Positions 7,024 through 14,879 of a DNA stretch of 34,515 nucleotides are shown piece by piece. Source of the stretch: Prevotella sp. (lineage in GTDB: Bacteria; Bacteroidota; Bacteroidia; Bacteroidales; Bacteroidaceae); contig JAFLSG010000021.1 of the NCBI GenBank assembly GCA_022511065.1, forward strand, positions 1 to 34,515. Direction: 5' to 3'. The notes below the pieces were generated by a model, which saw only the letters and a program-made list of their open reading frames with translations, had not been told where the DNA came from and did no database searches. The position numbers were made by a program, and so were the translations under genes. Every line of letters begins with the position of its first letter. Position 1 is the stretch's first letter.

Positions 7024-8454
7024 ATGCAGGGACTATATCTTGCCATTGCTGTCATCTATCACATCATTGTCATCGTGGCGATGGTACACGTTGTGTTGGA
7101 TAATCGGCAGCCCGCCAAGACGATGGCGTGGGCGCTGGTGATATGGTTTGTGCCGGTGGTGGGCATCGTGCTCTATCTCTTCTTCGGGCTGAACACCCGC
7201 AAGGAGAGGCATATCAGTGAGCGGAGCATGACCCAGCTGACGAGACGCTCGATGCTTGAGTTTGCTGAGCAGCAGAATCATCATCTGCCCGACAAGCACA
7301 GGCTGCTGATAGAGATGTTCATCAAGCAGAGCCATTCGCTGCCCTTCAAGGATAACAAGGTGGATGTCTATACCGACGGTTATCAGTTTTTCCCCGCCCT
7401 ACTATCCGCCATCCGCGAGGCGCAGAGCCATATCCACATTGCCATCTACATCTTTGCCGATGATGCCCTGGGGATGCTCGTATCCGATGCCTTGATAGCC
7501 AAGGCGCGGGAGGGGGTAGAGGTGAGGCTTGTCTATGACGATGTGGGTTGCTGGAATGTCAGTCGCCACTTCTTTGAGCGCATGCGCGAGGAGGGTATCG
7601 AGGTCGTGCCTTTCCTGCCTGTTCGCTTCCCTTCGTTCACAAGCAAGGTGAACTATCGCAATCACCGCAAGATTATCGTGATAGACGGAAAGGTGGGGTT
7701 CATCGGAGGCATGAACATCGCCCTGCGCTATGTGAAGGGAACGAAGACGCAGCCGTGGCGCGACACGATGCTGAAGATGACGGGTGGCGTGGTCTATGCG
7801 TTGCAGCAGGCTTTTCTTGTGGATTGGTATTTTGCCGACCGCACCCTGCTTTCCGACCGCAAGTATTACCCTTCGGGACTTCAATCTGCATCGGCTTCCG
7901 ACACTTGCATTGCGCAGGTGGTGACAAGCGGGCCTGTCAGTCCCTATCCTGAAATCATGCAGGGACTTGTGCGCATCATCTTGGGTGCCCGCCGCTATTT
8001 GTATTTGCAGACACCTTATTTCATGCCAAACATCTCAGTGCTGTTTGCCCTCAAGACCGCTGCCTTGGCAGGGGTGGATGTGCGCATCCTGTGCCCCCGT
8101 CAGAGTGATGCCCGTTTCGTGGACTGGGCAAGCCGCTCCTATTTGCGTGAGGTGCATGAGGCAGGTGCAAAAGTATTTCTTTATGAAGCGGGTTTCTTGC
8201 ATTCCAAGTTGCTGATATGCGACGATGCGATTGCCACCTGTGGCTCTACGAACATCGACATCCGAAGCCTTGAGAATAATTTTGAGGCAAATGCCTTTTT
8301 CTATGATGAAGGCGTTGCACTCCGCCTAAAAAGCATTTTCCTCAAGGATTTGGAGGGTGCAGTCCCCTTTGCGGAAGTTCCGGGGCGATTGTCCCCCGGT
8401 TTCTATACGCGCCTGTGGGAAAGCCTAACGAGGATGTTTTCTCCTCTATTATAA
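7024..8454 (+). CDS. cls: Cardiolipin synthase (phospholipase D superfamily)
   Basis: Condenses phosphatidylglycerol molecules to cardiolipin at the inner membrane. Two N-terminal membrane segments (about 3-24 and 34-55) precede two PLD active sites. The first is NHRKIIVIDG with His214, Lys216 and Asp221. The second is LHSKLLICDD with His393, Lys395 and Asp400. These are HxKx4D signatures, the second followed by GSTNIDIRS. The length of 476 residues is normal. I chose ATG 7024 rather than the in-frame ATG at 6973, because the earlier one overlaps the primase end and the protein from 7024 starts directly with the first membrane helix. The stop overlaps the convergent rsmD stop by 6 bp. There is no room for a separate terminator between them. 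Confidence 0.93.
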   Translation: MQGLYLAIAVIYHIIVIVAMVHVVLDNRQPAKTMAWALVIWFVPVVGIVLYLFFGLNTRKERHISERSMTQLTRRSMLEFAEQQNHHLPDKHRLLIEMFIKQSHSLPFKDNKVDVYTDGYQFFPALLSAIREAQSHIHIAIYIFADDALGMLVSDALIAKAREGVEVRLVYDDVGCWNVSRHFFERMREEGIEVVPFLPVRFPSFTSKVNYRNHRKIIVIDGKVGFIGGMNIALRYVKGTKTQPWRDTMLKMTGGVVYALQQAFLVDWYFADRTLLSDRKYYPSGLQSASASDTCIAQVVTSGPVSPYPEIMQGLVRIILGARRYLYLQTPYFMPNISVLFALKTAALAGVDVRILCPRQSDARFVDWASRSYLREVHEAGAKVFLYEAGFLHSKLLICDDAIATCGSTNIDIRSLENNFEANAFFYDEGVALRLKSIFLKDLEGAVPFAEVPGRLSPGFYTRLWESLTRMFSPLL

Positions 8455-9093
8455 AATGTTAATCGTCTTCATTCGGCGCATAAACTCATCTAAAGTAACA
8501 TAATCGTCTAACTTCCCCGTAATATCTACGACCTTTGGCGTTTTATTCTCTTTCTTCCCCTCTGTTGTAAAAATCGAGAAATTAACACTCCCATAACTCC
8601 GATGCTCTACGAAGTGTGGATTATCAGAGAAATCATTGTCTTTCCCATGCTCGAACACGAACACGCCCTCTGGCTTCAGCAGATTCTTCTCAAAGATAAG
8701 TTGCGGAATGGTGGGCAATTCCTTCAAGGCATAGGGCGGGTCGGCAAAGATGAAATCAAACTGCTGCTTGCACGACTTGATGAAACGAAACACATCACCA
8801 CGCAACGGCACGCAGACATCCGTCCCTAACTTTTTCAGACAGTCTTGTATGAATCGGTGGTGATCGCGGTCTTGCTCAACGCTGATAACGTGGGCGCAGC
8901 CTCGCGATACGAGTTCAAGGGAAATGCTTCCCGTGCCGGAGAACAAATCAAGCGCCATCGCACCCTCCAAGTCCATATAGCCATTCAGCACATTGAAGAT
9001 GTTTTCCTTGGCGAAGTCCGTGGTTGGTCTTGCCTTGAATGACCGCGGAATGTCAAAATGCCGCCCCTTGTAGATTCCTGTAATAATCCGCAT
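8449..9093 (-). CDS. rsmD: 16S rRNA (guanine966-N2)-methyltransferase RsmD
   Basis: S-adenosylmethionine-dependent enzyme that modifies G966 of 16S rRNA in the small subunit. The protein starts MRIITGIYKGRHF, has the conserved RPTTDFAKENIFNVL segment near 22-36, an AdoMet-binding DLFSGTGSISLE (49-60) and the catalytic ADPPY (117-121). At 214 residues it is somewhat longer than the usual 180 or so. The extra C-terminal tail, including KVVDITGKLDDYVTLDEF, is charged and has no motif I know. It lies 15 bp after the DUF3822 gene in the same operon and overlaps the convergent cardiolipin synthase stop. Confidence 0.93.
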   Translation of the reverse strand: MRIITGIYKGRHFDIPRSFKARPTTDFAKENIFNVLNGYMDLEGAMALDLFSGTGSISLELVSRGCAHVISVEQDRDHHRFIQDCLKKLGTDVCVPLRGDVFRFIKSCKQQFDFIFADPPYALKELPTIPQLIFEKNLLKPEGVFVFEHGKDNDFSDNPHFVEHRSYGSVNFSIFTTEGKKENKTPKVVDITGKLDDYVTLDEFMRRMKTINIL

Positions 9094-9108
9094 ATTTATT
9101 TGTAATGC

Positions 9109-9915
9109 TTATCTCCCTTTTGCTAATAGTGTCATCAGGTCGTAAGGCATTGCCGTGATTTGAGAGACTGCCGAGTGAGAGAAGTCAGCCTCGGGATTGA
9201 TGATGTAAGTCTTCCGCAGAAATTTCCCCAACTCTTGTGTAAGCCATTCCCGCTCAGGGATGTCGCCCGCAAGATGAAGCTCGTCGTTCACCTCCTCCAA
9301 GCGAAGTTGCTTCCAAACGTGTAGCAGATAGTAAAGTGCATCGTGGGGGTGGGTGACATCGAAGGCGTTGCAGAATTTGAAACGGTTCATGTGGAAACTG
9401 AACACGTCGAGCTGCCTGCCGTGGAAATAGCCGTATAGCTTGCTGCGGTTGCCCGTAAAACTGCGCTGATGCAGGTGCTGCCACACGGGCAGCATCGCAT
9501 GGATGAACTTCGCATTTCCAAAATTGTCGCCGATGACCACCCGCAGATCCTTGTTGATGGCAAAGAGACAAACCACCTTCAGCGATGGCAGCACATTGTA
9601 GGCGATGACCCGCTTTTCTTCCTTGGCGGGATAGGAATACTCGAAAAGCGCCGATGCCTCGCTCGGCTCAAACTGCTCAGTGGGCACTATCAGCGAAGGC
9701 GTGTCGATGAGCACGCGCGTACTTTCATGCCCTCGAAGCCTTGCGCCGTTTATCTTGAGTGCCTCCCGCAGATTGGCAGCCATCGAGATGCCCGCCTTCA
9801 CGGGGTAAGGCTCGTAGGCGATGGGGCGCTCCATGCTGGTGGCGTCCTGCGTCGTGAACGAGAGTGTGTTTCTCCCGATGCGTATCGTCAGTTTGCTGTT
9901 CAGGTTCTCTTGCAT
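9109..9915 (-). CDS. DUF3822 family protein
   Basis: A 268-residue cytoplasmic protein of the Bacteroidota-specific DUF3822 family, which is regularly found immediately upstream of rsmD, as here. The sequence has the family's ASKHA-like flavour: a repeated strand-helix pattern with SRTR-type positions such as HESTRVLIDTPSLIVP near 78-93, and LPVWQHLHQRSF further on. No catalytic residues are assigned and function is unknown. No signal peptide is present. It follows the 30-residue membrane peptide gene by 12 bp, so all three minus-strand genes probably form one operon driven from about 10050. Confidence 0.85.
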   Translation of the reverse strand: MQENLNSKLTIRIGRNTLSFTTQDATSMERPIAYEPYPVKAGISMAANLREALKINGARLRGHESTRVLIDTPSLIVPTEQFEPSEASALFEYSYPAKEEKRVIAYNVLPSLKVVCLFAINKDLRVVIGDNFGNAKFIHAMLPVWQHLHQRSFTGNRSKLYGYFHGRQLDVFSFHMNRFKFCNAFDVTHPHDALYYLLHVWKQLRLEEVNDELHLAGDIPEREWLTQELGKFLRKTYIINPEADFSHSAVSQITAMPYDLMTLLAKGR

Positions 9916-9927
9916 CTTCGTTTTGGT

Positions 9928-10020
9928 TTATCCCCTGACGACGGAGGCAATACAGACCGCAAGCAGTCCGATTGCGACGAGCGCCAAGATGATATTTATT
10001 TGCCGATTTGTTATCTTCAT
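9928..10020 (-). CDS. Predicted 30-residue single-pass membrane peptide
   Basis: A short open frame starts MKITNRQINIILALVA and continues as a hydrophobic helix (about 9-27, ending ASVVRG). It encodes 30 residues, too short for ordinary gene callers. Charged Lys/Arg residues lie at both ends of one transmembrane helix. It sits exactly between the divergent promoter dyad (10035-10057) and the DUF3822 gene, with only 12 bp to the latter. A minus-strand start near 10043 would give a leader of about 22 nt. Function is unknown. Co-transcription with DUF3822 and rsmD is inferred. Conservation across related genomes would decide whether it is real. Confidence 0.55.
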   Translation of the reverse strand: MKITNRQINIILALVAIGLLAVCIASVVRG

Positions 10021-10034
10021 TCGACTTTTTTCCC

Positions 10035-10057
10035 TATCTTTGTGCGCTGCAAAGATA
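10035..10057. promoter_or_regulatory. Divergent -7 dyad between two operons
   Basis: TATCTTTG (10035-10042) and its exact inverted copy CAAAGATA (10050-10057) lie 7 bp apart. Each is a perfect Bacteroidota -7 box facing away from the other. Predicted starts are close to the other box, giving leaders of about 26 nt to the helicase ATG and 22 nt to the small peptide ATG. Neither side shows a good -33 box at 19 bp, so activity may depend on an activator or be mutually exclusive. Confidence 0.6.
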
Positions 10058-10074
10058 CAAAGAATATTTCAAAA

Positions 10075-11520
10075 ATGATAGGCGAGGAACTAAAATATCG
10101 TGTTCTGCAAACGTTTGGTCTTACCCCTACGGAAGAACAGGCGCATGCGCTCGACGTGTTCTCACGCTTCATGACCGACCGCGATGATAGGGTGGTGATG
10201 GTGCTGCGTGGCTCTGCCGGTACGGGAAAAACCTCGTTGGCAGGGGCTATTGTGCGTGCCTTGGCTGCGTTGCGGCAGAAGATGATACTCCTTGCACCGA
10301 CGGGGCGTGCCGCCAAGGTGTTTTCATTGAATGCCGCTCATCCCGCCTATACCATCCACCGCCGCATCTATCGTCAGAAATCAGCCGGCGACCTCTCTTC
10401 GTTCAATCTCAACGACAATCTCAATCGTGACACCTTATTTGTTATAGACGAGGCTTCGATGATAGCCAATCAAGGCTATGGTGATTCCGCCTTCGGTTCG
10501 GGTTGTCTGCTTGACGACCTGATGCAGTATGTCTATAATGGACAAAATTGCCGTATGCTGCTCATCGGCGACAAGGCTCAGCTACCGCCGGTGGGAGAGG
10601 AGGAAAGTCCTGCGCTGATGGCGGGGGTGTTGCGTGCCTATGGAATGACGGTCTATGAGTGCGACCTCAATCAGGTGCTCCGGCAGAGTAAAGGCTCTGG
10701 AATCCTTTGGAATGCGACGATGATTCGGCAGATGATAGCCTCCGACTATGCTGACTTCGAGCCGCAACTGCCGCAGATTAGGCTCCATGGCTTTGCTGAT
10801 ATTCAGGTGGTGCCGGGCGATGAACTGATAGAGGCGCTTGCCTCGAGTTATTCGCACGTGGGGATGGATGAAACGATGGTCATCACTCGCAGCAACAAGC
10901 GGGCAAATGTCTATAATATGGGTCTCCGCAGCCGTGTGCTCGACCGTGAGGATGAACTTTGTCGTGGCGACTTGCTGATGGTGGTGAAGAACAACTATCA
11001 TTGGGTCTCCGCTGCCTCACAGGAGGCGGGCATCACGTTCATCGCCAACGGTGACCGTGCTGTCGTTCAACGGGTACGCAACACACATGAACTTTATGGT
11101 TTTCGGTTTGCGGAAGTGACGATGCAGTTCCCCGACTATGACGATTACGAGATGACCGCCACCGTGGTGCTTGACTCGCTCTCTACTGAAGCCCCCGCCC
11201 TGACGCGCGAGCAGCAGGCACAGCTTTATGAGGCAGTTTTGGCGGATTATGCTGACATCCCCTTGAAGACCGACCGCATGAAGAAACTCAAGGCTGATGG
11301 TCATTACAATGCGTTGCAGATAAAATACGCATACGCCGTCACTTGTCACAAGGCGCAAGGCGGTCAGTGGGCGCACATCTACCTTGACCAAGGCTATATG
11401 ACTGACGATATGCTCACGCCCGACTATATCCATTGGCTCTATACCGCCTTTACCCGGGCAACGGAAAAGTTATTTTTAGTGAATTGGCCGAAGAATCAGA
11501 TAAGTGCGGAAGTTTCGTGA
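10075..11520 (+). CDS. RecD-like superfamily 1 DNA helicase (AAA ATPase)
   Basis: A 481-residue helicase with Walker A GSAGTGKT (46-53), a Walker B LFVIDEASM motif, motif III-like GDKAQLPPVG, and a C-terminal UvrD_C_2 segment ATCHKAQG-like (here VTCHKAQGGQW) followed by YTAFTRA. This is the short RecD/Dda type that occurs as a standalone protein in Bacteroidota. It is not a RecBCD subunit, as no recB or recC is nearby. Role is probably 5'-3' unwinding in repair or replication. The open frame extends upstream to 9469, but that part overlaps DUF3822 and the promoter dyad and has no helicase character. ATG 10075 follows the -7 box at 10035 and gives a family-like N-terminus. Confidence 0.88.
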   Translation: MIGEELKYRVLQTFGLTPTEEQAHALDVFSRFMTDRDDRVVMVLRGSAGTGKTSLAGAIVRALAALRQKMILLAPTGRAAKVFSLNAAHPAYTIHRRIYRQKSAGDLSSFNLNDNLNRDTLFVIDEASMIANQGYGDSAFGSGCLLDDLMQYVYNGQNCRMLLIGDKAQLPPVGEEESPALMAGVLRAYGMTVYECDLNQVLRQSKGSGILWNATMIRQMIASDYADFEPQLPQIRLHGFADIQVVPGDELIEALASSYSHVGMDETMVITRSNKRANVYNMGLRSRVLDREDELCRGDLLMVVKNNYHWVSAASQEAGITFIANGDRAVVQRVRNTHELYGFRFAEVTMQFPDYDDYEMTATVVLDSLSTEAPALTREQQAQLYEAVLADYADIPLKTDRMKKLKADGHYNALQIKYAYAVTCHKAQGGQWAHIYLDQGYMTDDMLTPDYIHWLYTAFTRATEKLFLVNWPKNQISAEVS

Positions 11521-11550
11521 GATATTCATTATAGACGTATTTCTTTAATT

Positions 11551-12624
11551 ATGGAAGATATATATCAACAAATAGAAAAATGCATCGCTCAAGGCAATAA
11601 CATTGTTTTGACTGAGATTTTGAATAAGAATAGAGCAATAGACTTGAACAATGGAAGCTTATATACTCTGAATCCACCTCTATATAGAGCTGCGGAGTTC
11701 GGATTTTATGATGTTTGTGAAACTCTCATTTCGTATGGCGCAGATGTTAATTACACAAAGGATAACATTTTCTACCCTTTAGAGGGTGCGGCATCTGCTA
11801 ACAATATTGATGTTGCAGGTCTTTTATTGAGCCATGGGGCTGACATAAATGGGTATCATTTAGTCCGGATTTCGGCAATCGGGGCAGCTTGCACAAATGG
11901 GCATTATGACATGATAAAGTATTTGATTGACAGCGGTGCGGATATAAACAGAGTAAATATCGGGTTGTATATGACACCATTGGATTTAGCTATCATGTGG
12001 AATCGTGAGCACATATTTGATTTGCTCATTGAGAATGGTGCGGTTTCAAATATAAATCATGATTATGACTGGGCTACGGAAAGTGCAGGTGGAATATCTG
12101 CCCACATAGATTACTATATCGGAAGAGTTTTACCAAATCGTTTCAATCTTCAGGCAAACGGGACATTTTATAGAATTGCAATTGTAAACAAGAATAGTAA
12201 TGTGCTACTATATAGCACAGGCAATTATCAGTATAGCAATCCATCAATAGAGTTTATCATGGTTTTGCCATTAGGTTGGAATCCATATTCGGAAACTCTT
12301 CCGTCGGGTTTGCCCTACAAGATTATGGATTGGTTGTCTTTATGCTTACAGGGTGGGCGCCGCTTTTTCGATGGAGAGTTTGTTTCTTTTGATGCAATAT
12401 TTGACGATTTCCAATCAGATTATGCTGGATTTTATATCATAGACTATGACTATACGAAACAAGATTCCCAAAGTGAGAATGATTCTGATTCTGTTACCTT
12501 GTTCACTCTTGTTCCGCAAAAAGCAAAAAAGAATGGACAATATGAGATTACCCCTGAGCGTTTGGAAAAGCTGAAAGGCGGGAAATGGAAATCACTCGAA
12601 TGGAAGTCTATACCAATACTCTAA
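11551..12624 (+). CDS. Ankyrin-repeat protein with C-terminal SUFU domain
   Basis: A 357-residue AT-rich gene. Residues about 43-165 form four ankyrin-type repeats, each ending in a loop such as SYGADVN, SHGADIN, DSGADIN and ENGAVSN. Residues about 183-345 resemble the suppressor-of-fused (SUFU) domain: HIDYYIG at 186-191, IEFIMVLPLGWN at 233-244, then a conserved W and the FTLVPQ strand with a C-terminal EKLKGG. Ankyrin and SUFU domains are both recorded as immunity modules of bacterial polymorphic toxin systems, so an immunity role is a fair inference, but no toxin gene lies beside it. There is no signal peptide, so it is cytoplasmic. It begins 31 bp after the helicase stop and has markedly lower GC than its neighbours, which fits recent acquisition. 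Confidence 0.75.
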   Translation: MEDIYQQIEKCIAQGNNIVLTEILNKNRAIDLNNGSLYTLNPPLYRAAEFGFYDVCETLISYGADVNYTKDNIFYPLEGAASANNIDVAGLLLSHGADINGYHLVRISAIGAACTNGHYDMIKYLIDSGADINRVNIGLYMTPLDLAIMWNREHIFDLLIENGAVSNINHDYDWATESAGGISAHIDYYIGRVLPNRFNLQANGTFYRIAIVNKNSNVLLYSTGNYQYSNPSIEFIMVLPLGWNPYSETLPSGLPYKIMDWLSLCLQGGRRFFDGEFVSFDAIFDDFQSDYAGFYIIDYDYTKQDSQSENDSDSVTLFTLVPQKAKKNGQYEITPERLEKLKGGKWKSLEWKSIPIL

Positions 12625-12663
12625 TCAAAATAGTTTGTATGACATATAAAAGTTCTTAGGGTT

Positions 12664-14307
12664 ATGATTATATTGTATGTTTTATTGGGAGTTTTTATCG
12701 GTGCAGTAGCAGCGTATGTGCTGATGGATAAGCGTTTGGATGCCGCCGCAGCGGAGAGTGGGAAGAAAGACATTGCGCTTGCGGGGTGTCGCGAGCAGTT
12801 GAATGGTGCAACAAGCAGGGCGCAGCATTTGGAAGCAAGTGCTGTCGAACTGAATGCGAAAATCCAAGAAAAAGAGAAAGAGAACAAAGATATTGCAGAA
12901 TGGGTAGGACAGCTCAATGCGCAAGTCGCCACGTTGCAGCGCGAATTGGAATTGGTGAAGCAGCAACGTGATGATGAAAAGGTGCGTCATGAGAAAGAAG
13001 TGCGTGAGCAGAAAGAGGCGCATCAGGAAGATTTGGGCAAGCAACAGAAAGCATATCAGGAGACGCTGAATCAGCAGCAAGAGGCAATGCGCCAGTATAA
13101 GGAGGAGATGGGGAAACGTGCGGAGCAGTTTGAGAACATGGCACGCAAGATTCTCGAAGAAAACGCCTCGAAGCTGAAGGAGCAGAACGTGGAGAGTATG
13201 GCAGGCATCACTGCACCGCTGAAGGAGAGTATGGCTGAGATTCGCAAGGCACTTGACGATACAAAGGACAAGACGCTGAAGGATTCAGCAGAGCGCACAG
13301 CCTCTTTCAAGACAACGATGGAAGAGATGATGAAACAGGCTCAGCAACACATGGATGCGCTGGCGAAGCAGACGCAGCAAATCGGGGAGCAGGCGGAGAG
13401 TCTGACAAACGTGCTGCGCCGCGACAATAAGGTGAGCGGCAATATGGGTGAAATCATCTTGGGCGACTTGTTGGCGAGCCAAGGATTGAAGGAGGGCACT
13501 CATTATGATGTGCAGACCCGCTTGCGTGATGAGCAGGGGCGTCCGATGAAGCATGAGGAGACGGGCAAGGAATTGCAGCCCGACGTGATACTCCATTATC
13601 CGCAGGGGCAGGATGCCATCATAGATTCAAAGGTGTCGCTCGTGGCATACGAGAAATATGTGAATGCCGAGACACCAGAGGAGAAAGAGCGATATTTGCA
13701 GGAGCATATCAATAGTGTGCGCCGCCATGCGAAGGAGTTGGCTAAGAAAGACTATTCAAAGTATATCAAGAACGGTCGCGAGGCGGTGGATTTCGTCATC
13801 ATGTTCATGCCTTTCGAGTCTTCGCTGCAACTTGCGCTTGTCAATGACCCGACCCTCTGGCGCGAGGCGTTTGAGCAGAAAGTGTTCATCACGGGTGAGC
13901 AGAACCTGATGGGAATCCTCCACATGATTCACCTCGCATGGGTGCAGAATCAGCAGGCGGAGAATCAGGAAAAAGTGTTCGGGCTTGCAGAGCAGTTGCT
14001 TGAGCGGTTAGGGCACTTCATGGAGCATTACAACGACTTGGGTGCTATGCTCAAGAAGGCACAGGAAAAGTATGATGATGCGGAGAATAAACTCTATGCC
14101 GGTAGGCAGAGTGTGACGCAGAAAGGGCGTGAACTGATTGAACTCGGGGCGAAGCAGAGCCAAAATCCCAAGCGGCGCATCCCCGAACCGAGAGAGAATT
14201 TGAGGTTGGAGCAGACCGCGGAGGATGCTCCGACATCAACAGAATTCCCCACAGAAACGCAAACAACGATGCAAACGGAGAAACCCACAGAAACGGAGGA
14301 AAGTTGA
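12664..14307 (+). CDS. rmuC: DNA recombination protein RmuC
   Basis: A 547-residue protein with an N-terminal membrane anchor (about 1-20), a long coiled coil rich in Gln, Glu and Lys (about 50-245), and a RmuC catalytic-type domain (about 250-460). The domain includes NMGEIILGDLLASQGL, a PDVILHYP-IIDSKVSL stretch (Asp and Lys of a PD-(D/E)XK-like fold) and VIMFMPFE. The tail is low-complexity, rich in Thr, Glu and Pro. RmuC family proteins limit inversion and rearrangement of DNA; the membrane anchor is usual. Length is within family range. The ATG at 12664 starts straight with the membrane helix. The stop overlaps the next gene's TTG start. Confidence 0.92.
   Translation: MIILYVLLGVFIGAVAAYVLMDKRLDAAAAESGKKDIALAGCREQLNGATSRAQHLEASAVELNAKIQEKEKENKDIAEWVGQLNAQVATLQRELELVKQQRDDEKVRHEKEVREQKEAHQEDLGKQQKAYQETLNQQQEAMRQYKEEMGKRAEQFENMARKILEENASKLKEQNVESMAGITAPLKESMAEIRKALDDTKDKTLKDSAERTASFKTTMEEMMKQAQQHMDALAKQTQQIGEQAESLTNVLRRDNKVSGNMGEIILGDLLASQGLKEGTHYDVQTRLRDEQGRPMKHEETGKELQPDVILHYPQGQDAIIDSKVSLVAYEKYVNAETPEEKERYLQEHINSVRRHAKELAKKDYSKYIKNGREAVDFVIMFMPFESSLQLALVNDPTLWREAFEQKVFITGEQNLMGILHMIHLAWVQNQQAENQEKVFGLAEQLLERLGHFMEHYNDLGAMLKKAQEKYDDAENKLYAGRQSVTQKGRELIELGAKQSQNPKRRIPEPRENLRLEQTAEDAPTSTEFPTETQTTMQTEKPTETEES
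14295..14306 (+). promoter_or_regulatory. Shine-Dalgarno with TTG start
   Basis: GGAGGA (14295-14300) lies 3 bp before a TTG start at 14304 that overlaps the rmuC stop (TTGA). Strong Shine-Dalgarno sequences are uncommon in Bacteroidota, where A-rich leaders dominate. Its position supports coupled translation from TTG 14304 rather than from the later ATG at 14328. Confidence 0.5.
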
Positions 14308-14870
14308 GAATACTATTAAGCGAACAGATGCACGACTTCGACCTCGATGCGGCATTGGGGGAGATTTCAACGCAGCGCAGGGAACAGGCGCTCAAGTTCA
14401 AGCACGCAGAAGGCCAGCGGCTCTGCGTGCTTGCCTATCAACTGCTGAAGCAGGGCTTGCGAGAGGAGTATGGCATCACGGACAATCCCATCTTCGAGTA
14501 CAACGAGCACGGTAAACCCTCTATCGTTGGCCATCCCGAAATCTATTTCAATCTCAGTCATTGCCGCCATGCCGTCGTCTGCGCCATCAGCGACAAACCT
14601 GTGGGCATCGATGTGGAGTCCATTCGCAAATACAGGGAAAACCTGGTGCAGCACACGATGAACGAGGCCGAATGTCGGCAGATAGCATCGGCTGAGCGCC
14701 CCGATGTGGCATTCATCCGCCTGTGGACGATGAAAGAGGCAACGCTAAAACTAACGGGTACTGGCATCCGCACGGACATGAATACCGTGATTTCTGACCA
14801 GTACCGCTATGAGACTGTAGAGCGCGACGAGTACGTCTATACCGTCTGCGAGTATCTCGCCCGCCCTTGA
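14304..14870 (+). CDS. 4'-phosphopantetheinyl transferase superfamily protein
   Basis: Transfers the phosphopantetheine arm of coenzyme A to carrier proteins. The 188-residue protein shows the Sfp-type signature: NEHGKPSI near 67-74, FNLSHCRHAVVCAIS (82-96), GIDVES with metal ligands Asp103 and Glu105, and WTMKEATLKLTG with Trp141, Lys144 and Glu145. It is shorter than Sfp (about 220 residues) but typical for Bacteroidota homologues. The carrier protein substrate is not in the window; a second enzyme of AcpS type may exist elsewhere for fatty acid synthesis. Start is TTG 14304 overlapping the rmuC stop, with a good ribosome-binding site. The alternative ATG would remove eight residues. Confidence 0.87.
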   Translation: MRILLSEQMHDFDLDAALGEISTQRREQALKFKHAEGQRLCVLAYQLLKQGLREEYGITDNPIFEYNEHGKPSIVGHPEIYFNLSHCRHAVVCAISDKPVGIDVESIRKYRENLVQHTMNEAECRQIASAERPDVAFIRLWTMKEATLKLTGTGIRTDMNTVISDQYRYETVERDEYVYTVCEYLARP

Positions 14871-14879
14871 TGAGTCGGA

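Noticed and set aside
9469..10074. Upstream extension of the RecD-like helicase frame
   Set aside because: It is antisense to DUF3822 and the small peptide gene and precedes the predicted promoter. Helicase similarity begins at the ATG at 10075.
10075..11520. RecD subunit of a RecBCD complex
   Set aside because: The protein is short and no recB or recC gene is nearby. A standalone RecD/Dda-type helicase fits better.
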